Positions 19,230 to 27,697 of a stretch of 53,744 nucleotides of DNA are shown in pieces; position 1 is the first letter of the stretch; each line of letters starts with the position of its first letter. Source of the stretch: Pseudomonadota bacterium (GTDB lineage Bacteria > Pseudomonadota > Gammaproteobacteria > Steroidobacterales > Woeseiaceae); the NCBI GenBank assembly GCA_022563195.1, contig JADFNV010000021.1, positions 1 to 53,744 of the forward strand. Reading direction: 5' to 3'. Under the pieces are notes generated by a model. The model did no database searches and was not told the origin of the DNA. It saw only the letters and a list, made by a program, of their open reading frames with translations. Both the position numbers and the translations under genes were made by a program.

Positions 19230-21173
19230 ATGTTGATGGACAGTCGCACAATGGTGTCGATCAGGCTGCTTTTCTGGTTGGTTGCCGGCTGGTCAACACA
19301 GTTAGCCGCCGCGGAGCCTGATGTACTTGCGCTGCTCGGCGCGCGGGCGACCGAGGGCGCCGCGGCGGGTTACGTCGATGATGCGGTGTGTGGCAGGTGC
19401 CACGTGGAAAAGTACAAGAGTTACCAGGGCGTCGGGATGTCGCAGTCGTTCAAGCGACCTGGCGCCGCAGCACCGATAGAAGACTTCGGGCGTGAGTACT
19501 ATCACGAACCACTGCAACGTTACTACCAGATTTTCGAGCGCGGCGAGGACCTGATATTTCGCCGCTTTCAGCGCGACAAGAACGGTGGCGTTATCAACGA
19601 AATCGAGATTCCCGTCGCCTGGATCATAGGTTCGGGAAACCGCGCGCGTAGCTACCTGTATCAAACGGAATGGGGAGAGATGTTCATGCTCCCTATCGGC
19701 TGGTACTCGGAGGACAAGCGGTGGGGGATGTCGCCCGGCTTCGAGGCTGCCGATCATCCCGGTATACACCGGCAGATAACTACCAAGTGCATGTTCTGCC
19801 ATAACGCCTTCCCGGAGGTGCCGGCGGGAAGCGATGCTCACTGGTCCGTAGAGACATTTCCCCACAGCCTGCCCGAGGGCACGGGCTGTCAGCGTTGTCA
19901 TGGACCAGGAGCCAAGCACATCTCGGCCGTCCTGAGCGGCGAGGAGATTGCGACCATCCGTGATGCGATCACCAATCCCGGGCGTTTGTCCGCAGAGTTG
20001 CGCGATTCGGTCTGCTTCCAGTGTCACATGCTGCCCTCAGCAGCCCTCGCGGGCGCTCGGCGCTTCGGCACTGGCGTCTATTCCTTTCGACCTGGTCAGA
20101 AGCTTTCAGACTACATAGTGCACGTCGATGTCGTCGAGCAAGGCGTGAATCGGGAAGACCGGTTTGAGATTAATCATCACGGATATCGATTTTCTCAGAG
20201 TAGATGCTATCGGGAGAGCAAGGGTGAACTCGCTTGCATCAGTTGCCATGATCCGCATGTGAAACCCGAATCGACGGCGTTCCGCTCGAGCGTTGGCAAG
20301 GTGTGTAGCGGTTGTCACGAGGACGCAGCCGATGTGCACACGCCGGAAACCGACCTGTCAGGTGGGGCCTGTGTGACCTGCCATATGCCGCGTCGACGGA
20401 CCAGCGACGTGATTCACGTAACGATGACCGACCATCGCATTGCAAGAGGTCCATTTGATCTCGATGCATTGATCGAGCCCATGGAAAAGGACAATCGGGT
20501 CATTACAGCCGTCGGCATTCTCGAGCTTGGGGATCCGCCGGAGGGCAGCGAAGCAGATGCGTATCGGGCCATCGCAGCGCTGAGATCCGGCCGCAATATC
20601 GCGGCGGCACAAAGCGAACTGGAGCGGGCCCTGCAGGACGTGGAGTTCCTGGGCGGCGAACCGTACGTGGATCTGGCCACATCGCAGTTCAATGCTGCCC
20701 GGTATCGCGCGGCCCAGAGCACCGCGCGGCGGATAATCGCAGGCGGTGAGAATCTGCGCCCGGCCTACACCGTGCTCGGAACATCATTGCTGGCACAGGG
20801 GCAGCAGAAAGAGGCGATCCGCATGCTACAGCGGTCGATCGAGGTGCAACCTCATCCGGAAGCACACTTCAATCTCGCCGCTGCCTATCTCGGAGTCGGC
20901 GACTACCAGGGTGCGCGGGAGCAGATCGATGCCGCAATTGCGCTGCGTCCCTACATGGCGCAAGCATGGAAATACAAAGCGCGGCTGCTTGCTGCAGGAA
21001 ACGAGCACGCGCAGGCTCGCGACGCCTTTGTGCGCACATTGCAACTGCAGCCGCTGGACCTCCCGGTGTACGGCGAACTTGTCGATCTGTTGCGCGCTTT
21101 GGGTGAGCCCGAGGAGGCAGAGCGCTACCTGGAGCTGGGGTTGCGCATGTCCAGGATGCTTGCTGACCTGTAA
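19230..21173 (+). CDS. Exported heptaheme cytochrome c with TPR repeats
   Basis: 647 residues. A signal peptide (IRLLFWLVAGWSTQLAAA) directs it to the periplasm. Seven CxxCH haem sites lie between residues ~54 and ~385: CGRCH, CMFCH, CQRCH, CFQCH, CISCH, CSGCH and CVTCH. The context SRCY..SKGELACISCHDPH is typical of multiheme cytochromes of the cytochrome c554/NrfB-like superfamily. Residues ~430–640 are helical TPR repeats (e.g. AYTVLGTSLLAQGQQKEAIR, AHFNLAAAYLGVGDYQGARE). TPRs probably dock a partner protein. It stands alone, so donor and acceptor are unknown. The start may be 19230 or the ATG at 19251. Confidence 0.88.
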   Translation: MLMDSRTMVSIRLLFWLVAGWSTQLAAAEPDVLALLGARATEGAAAGYVDDAVCGRCHVEKYKSYQGVGMSQSFKRPGAAAPIEDFGREYYHEPLQRYYQIFERGEDLIFRRFQRDKNGGVINEIEIPVAWIIGSGNRARSYLYQTEWGEMFMLPIGWYSEDKRWGMSPGFEAADHPGIHRQITTKCMFCHNAFPEVPAGSDAHWSVETFPHSLPEGTGCQRCHGPGAKHISAVLSGEEIATIRDAITNPGRLSAELRDSVCFQCHMLPSAALAGARRFGTGVYSFRPGQKLSDYIVHVDVVEQGVNREDRFEINHHGYRFSQSRCYRESKGELACISCHDPHVKPESTAFRSSVGKVCSGCHEDAADVHTPETDLSGGACVTCHMPRRRTSDVIHVTMTDHRIARGPFDLDALIEPMEKDNRVITAVGILELGDPPEGSEADAYRAIAALRSGRNIAAAQSELERALQDVEFLGGEPYVDLATSQFNAARYRAAQSTARRIIAGGENLRPAYTVLGTSLLAQGQQKEAIRMLQRSIEVQPHPEAHFNLAAAYLGVGDYQGAREQIDAAIALRPYMAQAWKYKARLLAAGNEHAQARDAFVRTLQLQPLDLPVYGELVDLLRALGEPEEAERYLELGLRMSRMLADL

Positions 21174-21290
21174 AATCGCAGCCAGCGCGGGCTCCGAAAC
21201 ATCAATTTACGTCCATTGAAAAACGGCGACTATCGGCACAAGATATCCTCCCGATAACCCACCCGAAAATCAATAACGAAGGGGAGTCAC

Positions 21291-21400
21291 ATGACTGAGG
21301 ATGCAATTGGTGTCCCACCGCGCTCGTTTTACGTGATCAGCGGCATGGCGCTGGCAGTGTATTCCTCGTCTGGTATTCGCGACACGCCAAAGACAAAGGC
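21291..21400 (+). pseudogene. Remnant of a small membrane protein gene (internal deletion)
   Basis: A good ribosome site (GAAGGGGAG) precedes an ATG at 21291 encoding MTEDAIGVPPRSFYVISGMA, which matches the N-terminus I recall for a family of ~150-residue membrane proteins ('PP.SFY.ISG.AL.WN..G'). The frame then loses similarity, but a shifted frame from ~21357 reads VFLVWYSRHAKDKGW, like the C-terminus of the same family. The middle (~100 residues) is missing. The remnant runs into the 3' end of the convergent aldolase gene. Confidence 0.45.
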
Positions 21401-21404
21401 TGGA

Positions 21405-22328
21405 TCAGCCAAGCCCCGGCATATCGAAGCCCTTTTGCAAAAGCGAAGCAACCAGCGCACTACACTGATCATCTGCTAAAGCTAGCAAAGGCGGGCGCAC
21501 TGTGCGCCACTGTGCATCATTGGAAAAGTGGGCGACGGTGGCTTTCAAGGCCGGAATCATCGGATATGCCATCGCGGTATCGCGAATCTCATCCAGTTCC
21601 TTCTGCAAGGACTCTGCCTCCGCTGACTGCCATTCCCGGTAGAGCCGGTCTATCGCTGCGGGATTGATATTCGCGGTTGCCGATATGCAGCCGGCGCCTC
21701 CGCCACGCATGTTTTGCAAAAGAAAAGTTTCGGCGCCGGCAAACACCCGAAAATCATCCCAGCGACGTTGCAACATGGCGTTGGTGTTGTCCCAGTCGCC
21801 GGAGCTGTCTTTTACGCCCACCACGGTATCCGGATAGGCTTTGATCAATCGTTCGATCAAAGCCAGTGAAATGCCAACCTGGGAAACAGGGGGAATGTGA
21901 TAGAGGTAAATGCGCAATGACGAATGGCCAACACGCTCGATGACCTCGGAAAAACTCGCGAACAAGCCGTCGTCGCTGACGCCTTTGTAATAGAAAGGTG
22001 GCAGCATCAGGGCGCCGGCACAGCCGAGATTGACTGCATGTTCCGTCAGCCTGACCGTATCTGTCAGCGCGCAACAACCGGTTCCTGCCATCATCCGATT
22101 CGTGTCGATGCCGGCGTCGACCAGGCGATCGAGCAACATCATTTTTTCTTCGATGGAAAGAGAGTTTGCTTCGCTGTTGGTACCGAAAACGGCCAGGCCG
22201 ACATTCTGCGACAACAGCCACCGGCATTGCCGAATCAATCGATCGGGGTCGGGACTCAAGTCCTGGTTAAAGGGCGTGATAACCGGGCACAGCACGCCCG
22301 ACATTCTTTGGCTACTCACACTAGCCAT
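21405..22328 (-). CDS. DapA-family class I aldolase (dihydrodipicolinate synthase-like)
   Basis: A 307-residue (beta/alpha)8 lyase. Landmarks: SGVLCPVITPFNQDLSPD, FGTNSEANSLSIEEK (equivalent of the GTTGE loop), MAGTGCCALTDTVRLTEHA, LYHIPP (catalytic Tyr) and VVGVKDSSGDWDN (Schiff-base Lys). The GTNSE loop and sequence differ from housekeeping DapA, so the true substrate is more likely another 2-keto acid; the family includes keto-deoxy-sugar and hydroxyproline-pathway enzymes. The ATG at 22328 overlaps the upstream membrane-protein gene by 8 nt, indicating coupling. Confidence 0.85.
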   Translation of the reverse strand: MASVSSQRMSGVLCPVITPFNQDLSPDPDRLIRQCRWLLSQNVGLAVFGTNSEANSLSIEEKMMLLDRLVDAGIDTNRMMAGTGCCALTDTVRLTEHAVNLGCAGALMLPPFYYKGVSDDGLFASFSEVIERVGHSSLRIYLYHIPPVSQVGISLALIERLIKAYPDTVVGVKDSSGDWDNTNAMLQRRWDDFRVFAGAETFLLQNMRGGGAGCISATANINPAAIDRLYREWQSAEAESLQKELDEIRDTAMAYPMIPALKATVAHFSNDAQWRTVRPPLLALADDQCSALVASLLQKGFDMPGLG

Positions 22329-22833
22329 TCTGCGAGTCTCCGGGCTGAATAAAAAGCATGCGAACAAATTGCTGCGCAGCGTGAGCCAGGTACCAGATGA
22401 GACCAAGGGCGATTACGCCTGGAGCCCGGTTCTCCAGCAAATCAAGCATGACGGCAAGCTGTAGTAGCAGAACGATAGTGTGCCCCGTTGCCATGGTGGA
22501 AAACGCACCCCAGTTGAATATCTCCGGGGCAATTCTGGCTATCCGCTGGGACGCCATTATCCACCATGCGATAAACAGGAATGAGTAAGCGAAAATCGCG
22601 GCTGACGAAGCAAACCAGACGCGCTCGTCAGGCACACCGAAATTGACCAGCGTATCCGGTAACATCGACAGAAACATGGCACCAAATGACAGCGAGAAGA
22701 GAATGCGCAATCGATATTTCTGAATATCGTCGAGCGGGCCCGAATCTTTTCGTAGCGCGACCACGAGCCCGCTAAAACCGGCGAGCCCTATGCTGATTTC
22801 AGCAATTGTCTGTAACGAATCCGGAATGTTCAA
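22321..22833 (-). CDS. Small integral membrane protein of unknown function
   Basis: 170 residues with about four or five hydrophobic helices: SIGLAGFSGLVVAL, ILFSLSFGAMFLSML, AIFAYSFLFIAWWIM, and two in the C-terminal half (TGHTIVLLLQLAVMLDLL, IALGLIWYLAHAA). I do not recognise the family. It is the first gene of a two-gene unit, and its stop codon overlaps the aldolase start. Co-translation hints at a transport or membrane-anchoring role linked to the aldolase, but nothing in the sequence proves that. Confidence 0.75.
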   Translation of the reverse strand: MNIPDSLQTIAEISIGLAGFSGLVVALRKDSGPLDDIQKYRLRILFSLSFGAMFLSMLPDTLVNFGVPDERVWFASSAAIFAYSFLFIAWWIMASQRIARIAPEIFNWGAFSTMATGHTIVLLLQLAVMLDLLENRAPGVIALGLIWYLAHAAQQFVRMLFIQPGDSQNG

Positions 22834-22870
22834 GAAACGCTCGCCTCGTTCGGAAACTCGGTGTCGATAG

Positions 22871-25800
22871 TCAGTTTTCGACGCTAATAACGGTAAGCGA
22901 CACTAATCCATCCGGCGTATTGTGCGATATACCGCCGAGGTAAATCGTGTCTGGAGCGAGACCACTCCAGTTGACTGTGACGTCCTCGGTGGTGCCGGCA
23001 TTGACGAATGCAGGTCCGGTGGCCGTCATGTTGCCCTGGTCGTCGATGAGACCGAATGCCCAGGCGAGTAGCGTGTAATTCGCTCCGGGACCACCGGCTA
23101 CGTTGTCGGTTTCAAAGCCATGAACGAAAACTGCGTACCTGCCGGCGGCCGGCAAAATGGCGTCAAACCGCTCCTCTGAAGTTGCCCCACCGCTTTGTCC
23201 GATCTTCGTGCAGTTGACGCCGTCCGCACAGTAGAAGACGTACAGGTCGAGATCGTCATTGCCATCCGTAAGTGCGTCGAATAATGCAAAGCGCAGGAAT
23301 AACTGCTCCGCCGGGACATCGATCAGGTGCGCGGTCACGCCATTTGTCGTACGGAATGTAAATGTCTTGCCGGGGTCCTCGTCAACGAAACCGTCGAGCA
23401 CCAACGGCAGGTTCAGGCCGTGCACGCCGGGCGAATAGGTCCCGGTATAGCCGAAATCAACGGCAAATGTGACGCTGCCGCTGCCGCCGAAAGAGACAAT
23501 GTCGCCAGGCGCAGATACCGATATCGCTTGTATCGAAAGCACGCTGCGAACGGAATGCTCGCCGCTAACCCAGGTGAGGCTGCCGAAGCGATAGAAATCC
23601 AGGGGTCCGCTCAGGTAGGTGAACGTAACGTCGTAAGTGGCCGATTGCCCGGGGGCAACGCTCAGGCTGGCTGGCGTCACCTGCACATCGATGCCCGGTG
23701 GCAGGACTATTTCGACATTGTAGGTTTCGCTCAAGTCACTGACGTTGGTGACTGTTCGCGAAACTGTGCGTGTGCTGGTCAACTTTGAGACTGATATCGA
23801 TGGCTGGTTGAGGTCGGCGGCCGCAAAGGAAAAACCGCTGGATTGCAGATCGGCACAGCGCGCCTGGGTGACATCGGGCGATGCGACGCCGCAGGAGAAC
23901 GCATCGTATTCATCCGCGCTGATATCGTAGACCAGGCCCGGATCGTTGGCCTTGTTTGGATCCATGTGGCCGCTGCCGAAATCGAAGGGTATCGCCGGCG
24001 TGCTGCCGTCCGCGAGGGTTACGTCCTGATAAGTGGTCGTCATCAGGGCAGATTTGATGGCTGCCGGACTCCAGTCTGGATGCGCCTGCTTGAGGAGCGC
24101 AGCAACGCCGGCGACATGCGGCGTGGACATCGAAGTACCGGTGAGGAACGCAAAAAACTCGCCGGAAACAGAGTTGACGGCGTCTGGTGTGCTGCCGGCA
24201 AGAATATTGATGCCCGGCGCGGTGACGTCCGGCTTAAGGATATCCGCGACCGGTCCCGGGCCTCGCGATGAGAACGATCCCATGTTGTTACCGGTGTCGG
24301 CTTCAGTCAGGAAAAAACTCTTGTCGAGCACGACATCGATGACCTGGTCGTTGTTGATTTCATCAAGGAACAGGTTGCCGTCCGCGGCCCCGACCATTAG
24401 CGCAGGAATATCTATTCCAACGGAGTCGCCGATCATGACGATCGGGTCGCCCGACAGGTTGAAAACGACAACTGCAGTTGCGCCTGCACTTTCTGCGTTC
24501 GCAATCTTTACATCAAAATTACAACCGCCGCGTTGGATGAAAGCGATGTTTCCGGAAACTTCGCTGCTGTTGATCAAGGACTGGCAGGCGTCGAAGATTG
24601 TACCCGTAGTGCTATCGACTGTCGCAGTGTCGTCATCGTCGACCAGTACAAGCTGGGCCTCGATCGGATCACGATCAATTAACGGCGGCGTGAAGCTCGC
24701 TTCTTTTACCGCATACTTGCCAGCAATGGCCGGCGGTGAACTGACTTGCATGGCCTCCAGTGAATGCTGACCATCGCGGCTGGAGGCGCCTGTTGTAATG
24801 ACCGCGGGATTGCCGGCAGGCGATGTAATCGTGTCGAAGTTGGGCCCTTCGTTGCCGGCGGCGACGACCGTCAATACGCCAGCCTTGGCCGCAGCCATGA
24901 GTGCGACATCATCAGGCGTGATGACTGAAAACAGGGAGCTTCCTACCGAGTAGTTGATAATATCCACGCCGTCCGCCACCGCCATATCGATAGCATTGGC
25001 GAGATCGGACATGTTGCAACTCGCGCGTGTGGCATCAGGCCGCAGCCAGCAGGCTTTGTAGACGGCAATGCGGGCTTTGGGGGCGATGCCCTCGACCCTG
25101 CCGAGAAATGTCCCGAATATTGAGGCTTTGACCCTGTTGCCCGCTGCAGTTGTCGCCGTATGTGTACCGTGGCCATCCACATCCCGCGGCGAGAATATTT
25201 CGCCAGCGTCGATTGGACCCGTCGCTGTCGCCCCGTCAACAAAGTAACGTGCACCGATCAACTTGTTATTGCAGTCGGTCTCCGCAAACTGCGGCCCTGT
25301 TTCGCAAATGCCATTCCAGTTTTCCGGAGGGTCGAAGACCAGCACATCCTCCATCTTGTCGTAACGCCTGCAGAGCCACCTGCCGAGCAAGGATGTCTCG
25401 GACCAGCTGCTCTGACACAGTGTTGGCCGGTCAGCCTCGCGGGTGTCAGCGAGCGCCGGATGTTGCGGAGCGATACCACTATCGATGACGCCGATGATTA
25501 TTCCCTCACCGTCGAGTCCCGAGGGACCACGCAAACCAGCGCTTGCATCGAACAGCCCCAGGAAATCGGCACTGAAATTCGTGACAAGCGGACGTACCTC
25601 GTCTTCCCAGATGCGCAGTACTTCCGGCATATGTGCAACTTTATTGGCTTGCGCAGGCGTCATGCGCGCCGCGAACCCGTTGATGGTGTACCGGTAACTG
25701 TAAATCGGCTCGATGTTCGGACCGGCGCCTGCAATCACCTGCGCCTGTTCTGTTTCTAGGCGCCGCACATGAGACTGGACAGCCGCGTCGTTTTTATCGA

Positions 25801-26053
25801 AAGCAGGCAGCGCTATTGTTTGTCCCGGCGTTGGCTTGCCGAGGACACTCGTTGCAGAGGAAACGTGAAACTCGCTGGCAGAGGGTGTGCGCAGCTGAAC
25901 GATGTAAACCTTCGATCCGCCGTTCTCGTTTCCGCCGCCTGCGAGCCGAATGCCCGTCGCAGGACCACCGTCCCGCAATCGTGATTCATAGTCGGCGGTT
26001 GCGGCGCCGGCTGCAAAAAGTACAACGAGAATTGTCAGCCTGAGTAGCTTCAC
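22871..26053 (-). CDS. Secreted subtilisin-like serine protease with PA domain
   Basis: About 1060 residues from the GTG at 26053, which begins a clean signal peptide (KLLRLTILVVLFAAGAATA); TTG at 26098 would add 15 residues. Order of parts: an inhibitor I9-type propeptide (KVYIVQL ... YSYRYTINGFAARM), the S8 catalytic Asp (GVIDSGIAPQHP), catalytic His (DGHGTHTATTAAGN), an inserted PA domain (IAFIQRGGCNFDVKIANAES), catalytic Ser (LTGTSMSTPHVAGVAALLKQ), a fibronectin-III-like domain, and a C-terminal beta region resembling a PPC domain (DLDLYVFYCADGVNC). This layout is that of large extracellular proteases that feed on protein. It is monocistronic. Confidence 0.93.
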   Translation of the reverse strand: MKLLRLTILVVLFAAGAATADYESRLRDGGPATGIRLAGGGNENGGSKVYIVQLRTPSASEFHVSSATSVLGKPTPGQTIALPAFDKNDAAVQSHVRRLETEQAQVIAGAGPNIEPIYSYRYTINGFAARMTPAQANKVAHMPEVLRIWEDEVRPLVTNFSADFLGLFDASAGLRGPSGLDGEGIIIGVIDSGIAPQHPALADTREADRPTLCQSSWSETSLLGRWLCRRYDKMEDVLVFDPPENWNGICETGPQFAETDCNNKLIGARYFVDGATATGPIDAGEIFSPRDVDGHGTHTATTAAGNRVKASIFGTFLGRVEGIAPKARIAVYKACWLRPDATRASCNMSDLANAIDMAVADGVDIINYSVGSSLFSVITPDDVALMAAAKAGVLTVVAAGNEGPNFDTITSPAGNPAVITTGASSRDGQHSLEAMQVSSPPAIAGKYAVKEASFTPPLIDRDPIEAQLVLVDDDDTATVDSTTGTIFDACQSLINSSEVSGNIAFIQRGGCNFDVKIANAESAGATAVVVFNLSGDPIVMIGDSVGIDIPALMVGAADGNLFLDEINNDQVIDVVLDKSFFLTEADTGNNMGSFSSRGPGPVADILKPDVTAPGINILAGSTPDAVNSVSGEFFAFLTGTSMSTPHVAGVAALLKQAHPDWSPAAIKSALMTTTYQDVTLADGSTPAIPFDFGSGHMDPNKANDPGLVYDISADEYDAFSCGVASPDVTQARCADLQSSGFSFAAADLNQPSISVSKLTSTRTVSRTVTNVSDLSETYNVEIVLPPGIDVQVTPASLSVAPGQSATYDVTFTYLSGPLDFYRFGSLTWVSGEHSVRSVLSIQAISVSAPGDIVSFGGSGSVTFAVDFGYTGTYSPGVHGLNLPLVLDGFVDEDPGKTFTFRTTNGVTAHLIDVPAEQLFLRFALFDALTDGNDDLDLYVFYCADGVNCTKIGQSGGATSEERFDAILPAAGRYAVFVHGFETDNVAGGPGANYTLLAWAFGLIDDQGNMTATGPAFVNAGTTEDVTVNWSGLAPDTIYLGGISHNTPDGLVSLTVISVEN

Positions 26054-26181
26054 GGAGATTCCAGCACGGCATCGCTCACATTCAGAATGTCGTCTCAAAC
26101 TGACGAACTCTGTCGATTCTAAGTAAAGAATCCGGTGTAAATCCCGGTTTTAAAAGGAACTTACCACAATCTACAGTTGAT

Positions 26182-26220
26182 GAGCCAGTAGGAGCGGCGG
26201 GACGCCGCTCCTACTGGCTC
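26182..26220. repeat. Perfect palindromic repeat covering the hemF stop codon
   Basis: GAGCCAGTAGGAGCGGCG (26182–26199) and its exact complement (26203–26220) flank GGA. The core is the GCCGCG-type dispersed repeat. The last codons and TAG of hemF are part of the right arm. The hairpin probably also stops transcription. Confidence 0.85.
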
Positions 26221-27125
26221 AACCAGTCCCGTGGTCGAAGGTAATTTTTGTAAAGATCCGCCTCCGGCGAGCCCGGCTGCGGTTTCCAGCCGTACTCCCA
26301 GCGTACGCGTGGCGGGAGCGACATCAGGATCGATTCGCTGCGGCCGCCTGATTGCAAACCGAATAAGGTGCCGCGGTCGTAGATAAGATTGAACTCGACA
26401 TATCGCCCGCGACGGTAAAGCTGGAATTCCCGTTGGCGTTCACCAAACTTGTGTCCTTTGCGGGCCTTAACGATCGGCAGGTATGCAGGCAGAAACTGGT
26501 CGCCGACTGATTTCGTAAATGCAAACGATTTGTCAAAACCGAACTCGTTGAGGTCGTCGAAAAACAAACCACCGACTCCGCGTGTTTCATCGCGGTGCTT
26601 CAGATAAAAATACTCGTCACACGACTTCTTGTACTTTTCATAAACGTCATCGCCGAAAGGATCGCAGGCTTCTTTCGCCTTGCGATGCCAGTGCAGCACG
26701 TCGTCATGAAACGGATAGCAGGGCGTTAAGTCGAAACCACCACCGAACCACCAGACCGGGTCGTCGCCGCCGGAATTTGTCGAAAAGAATCTGAAGTTGG
26801 CATGTGTCGTCGGCACATACGGATTTCGTGGATGTAATACCAGCGAGACACCCATCGCGCGGTAGTTGTGGCCGGCAAGCTCTGGCCGGCTCCTGGTCGC
26901 TGCGGGCGGCAGCTCCTTACCGAAGACCAGTGAAAAGCCAACGCCGGCCTGCTCGAAGATCGCGCCATCAACCAGCACCCGGCTGTCGCCACCACCACCA
27001 CCGGGTCTGTCCCACCGATCCTGACCAAACGTTGCTTTACCGTCGATGTCTTCCAGTGATGCGACGATCCTGGCCTGCAACGACCTTAGATAATCCTCGA
27101 CAGCCTCGATGTTGATATCACTCAT
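26211..27125 (-). CDS. hemF: Oxygen-dependent coproporphyrinogen III oxidase
   Basis: 304 residues; aerobic oxidative decarboxylation of coproporphyrinogen III in haem synthesis. Landmarks: [80 protein letters not shown] and [20 protein letters not shown] with ESILMSLPP. The start overlaps the tsaC stop by 4 nt. The final Leu-Ser-Gln and the stop fall in a repeat element, so the original C-terminus may have been replaced. Confidence 0.96.
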   Translation of the reverse strand: MSDINIEAVEDYLRSLQARIVASLEDIDGKATFGQDRWDRPGGGGGDSRVLVDGAIFEQAGVGFSLVFGKELPPAATRSRPELAGHNYRAMGVSLVLHPRNPYVPTTHANFRFFSTNSGGDDPVWWFGGGFDLTPCYPFHDDVLHWHRKAKEACDPFGDDVYEKYKKSCDEYFYLKHRDETRGVGGLFFDDLNEFGFDKSFAFTKSVGDQFLPAYLPIVKARKGHKFGERQREFQLYRRGRYVEFNLIYDRGTLFGLQSGGRSESILMSLPPRVRWEYGWKPQPGSPEADLYKNYLRPRDWLSQ

Positions 27126-27676
27126 GCACTTCTCAGGACCTTTCCACTGGCCAGGTCACGAATTTCAGACGGTCCGGATGCCGGGCCGCATTCTCCGGGG
27201 ACAATGTAGTCTACAAGAGCGCCGAAGTGACGGCGAAGCACTAAAGGGTTTCTAGCCGGTGACCGGCCGTGAAGATTGGCGCTCGTCGATACCAGCGCTG
27301 AACCAGCTGCATCACACAAGGCGCTGGCGATCGGGTGTGTGGTTATTCGCACGGCGAGGCCGGCGTGCTCCCCACGAATCCAGTAGGGAACTTCATCAGT
27401 CGCAGGGACTATCCAGGTAACGGGGTTGTCGCTGCTGCTCTTCAATACTGATGAGCCTTCGGGCAGTTTGATCCAGCCATCGAGTTGTTCAATGTCAGAG
27501 GCAATGAGCACCAGACCCAGCGCCGGATCGCGATCCTTGATAGCCAGCACGCGGCGAACCGCTGCGAAATCGTCGGGCAGGCAGCCCAGTCCAAATACGC
27601 CCTCGGTCGGATAGGCGATAACACCACCGCTGTGCAGGATGCGTGCTGCTCGTCTTGGCGGTTGAGAGAAGGCCAT
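27122..27676 (-). CDS. tsaC: Threonylcarbamoyl-AMP synthase (TsaC/YrdC)
   Basis: A 184-residue YrdC-fold enzyme that makes threonylcarbamoyl-AMP for the t6A37 modification of ANN-decoding tRNAs. Landmarks: [70 protein letters not shown] and [16 protein letters not shown]. It is the short bacterial form without the Sua5 domain. It lies between topA and hemF with a 4-nt overlap to hemF, in the usual gammaproteobacterial order. Confidence 0.95.
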   Translation of the reverse strand: MAFSQPPRRAARILHSGGVIAYPTEGVFGLGCLPDDFAAVRRVLAIKDRDPALGLVLIASDIEQLDGWIKLPEGSSVLKSSSDNPVTWIVPATDEVPYWIRGEHAGLAVRITTHPIASALCDAAGSALVSTSANLHGRSPARNPLVLRRHFGALVDYIVPGECGPASGPSEIRDLASGKVLRSA

Positions 27677-27697
27677 GCTCTGTTCAGGGCCGGAATT

